13,055 nucleotides of DNA from NCBI GenBank assembly GCA_963630555.1, contig CAVGND010000040.1:1-13055 (forward strand), in the 5' to 3' direction. Origin of the DNA: CAVALG01 sp963630555 (GTDB taxonomy: Bacteria; Bacillota; Clostridia; Oscillospirales; Acutalibacteraceae). The position numbers and the translations under genes were made by a program. The notes under the pieces are model-generated. The model ran no database searches and was not told where the DNA came from. It saw only the letters and a list, made by a program, of their open reading frames with translations. Positions 12,528-13,055 of the stretch are shown here, one piece after another. Numbering within the stretch: the stretch's first letter is position 1; each line of letters starts with the position of its first letter.

Positions 12528-13055
12528 AAGAAAAATGCTTTAGTAATTTTGAGGTTTGAATAACCTCTTTCGGATCAATAAAAGAAATTCCCAAAGCCTC
12601 GGCAAGTTCTTTGGAATATGTGAAGGTGAACAGATCGTAAGCGCTTTTTCCATTAAACTGTTTTCTCTTAACAGCGTTAATGTGAGAGAATATGAGATTA
12701 ACGTTTTCTTGCGTCCAATCATCAAAAGAAGTACCGGATTCGGCAATTCCTCTGAATAAGGTGTGGTTGTTTTCAACGTGAGGTTTTTGGTACGGAGCAT
12801 TGGGATCACAGAAAAAGAGCTTGGTTTCCGGTTGCTCGTCCAATCCGTTTTCAAAAGCAAAAACGTTACTGAATTCTCCGCCGTTGTCTGTCAAAAGAAC
12901 CGGAAAGGCGTCATTGAAACGAAGTTTGCTATTGTGTAAAGTTTCTTTCAGTTTTCGGATTTTACTTGCGGCTTCAGCGGCAGTCTTGTTAGACAGAAGA
13001 ATGCCAAACATAAAATCTACGTTCACAAATTGAAATGTCATAATTACCTTGCCGC
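12526..13055 (-). CDS. IS30-like transposase, C-terminal part (runs off the window)
   Basis: The frame is open to the right edge, reading GKVI before the methionine at 13041, so that methionine is internal and the N-terminal helix-turn-helix region lies outside the window. The visible 175 residues are the C-terminal part of an integrase-type (rve) DDE core. LLTDNGGEFSN carries the second catalytic aspartate, and NAPYQKPHVENNHTLFRG carries the glutamate, followed by the IS30-style stretch GTSFDDWTQENVNLIFSHIN and a KRKQFNGKSAYDLF tail. The first aspartate would be just outside. The sequence is uninterrupted in the window, so the gene may be functional. The short related repeats at 12320-12353, 12499-12527 and 54-98 are its likely ends or relatives. 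Confidence 0.88.
   Translation of the reverse strand, partial: GKVIMTFQFVNVDFMFGILLSNKTAAEAASKIRKLKETLHNSKLRFNDAFPVLLTDNGGEFSNVFAFENGLDEQPETKLFFCDPNAPYQKPHVENNHTLFRGIAESGTSFDDWTQENVNLIFSHINAVKRKQFNGKSAYDLFTFTYSKELAEALGISFIDPKEVIQTSKLLKHFS

Overview
The window looks like chromosomal DNA of a low-to-moderate GC Firmicute, most likely a gut Clostridia member (Oscillospiraceae/Ruminococcaceae-like). The reasons are strong GGAGG ribosome binding sites, clean sigma-A type promoters, the SpoIIE/STAS/HATPase regulatory parts, a Crp/Fnr-ferredoxin pair of the clostridial kind and an IS30-like transposase. The taxon is inferred from gene content, not proven.

Layout. 1-56: the last 17 codons of a Cna_B/SpaA-like surface protein, ending inside an IS-end-like repeat (54-98). 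137-2106: a phosphate transport operon (PiT permease, then a DUF47/PhoU-like partner) with a clear promoter, a structured leader and a terminator. 2189-3113: a single alpha/beta hydrolase gene. 3175-4591: a lipoprotein with a DUF3298 domain and an IseA-like C-terminal part. 4643-4688: a 20-bp hairpin. 4809-9977: a four-gene operon of STAS protein, DUF2156 (MprF-type acyltransferase) protein, a MATE transporter fused to a degenerate HATPase_c domain, and a Cache-HAMP-SpoIIE phosphatase-HATPase membrane sensor. 9990-10182: a frameshifted remnant of the N-terminus of an HlyD-like secretion adaptor, 12 bases after the operon. 10319-11002 (minus) and 11087-11809 (plus): a divergent Crp/Fnr regulator and 4Fe-4S protein with a shared operator. 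11865-12498: non-coding DNA with hairpins and IS-end-like repeats. 12526-13055 (minus): part of an IS30-like transposase.

The most unusual part is the 4940-9977 operon. The sensor protein carries both an intact kinase-like HATPase and a PP2C-type phosphatase, so in principle it can both phosphorylate and dephosphorylate the STAS protein, which keeps its phosphorylatable serine. No sigma factor or ordinary anti-sigma factor is encoded. Instead, a second anti-sigma-like HATPase domain, lacking its key ATP-binding residues, is fused to the cytoplasmic end of a MATE transporter. My inference is a partner switch that controls a transporter or membrane process rather than only transcription. The adaptor remnant suggests that the operon once continued into a peptide or bacteriocin export system (NHLM/NHLP-like), now lost.

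An inverted pair of identical 22-nt sequences (77-98 and 12320-12341) brackets almost the whole gene set, so the block may have been moved or rearranged with IS30-like elements.
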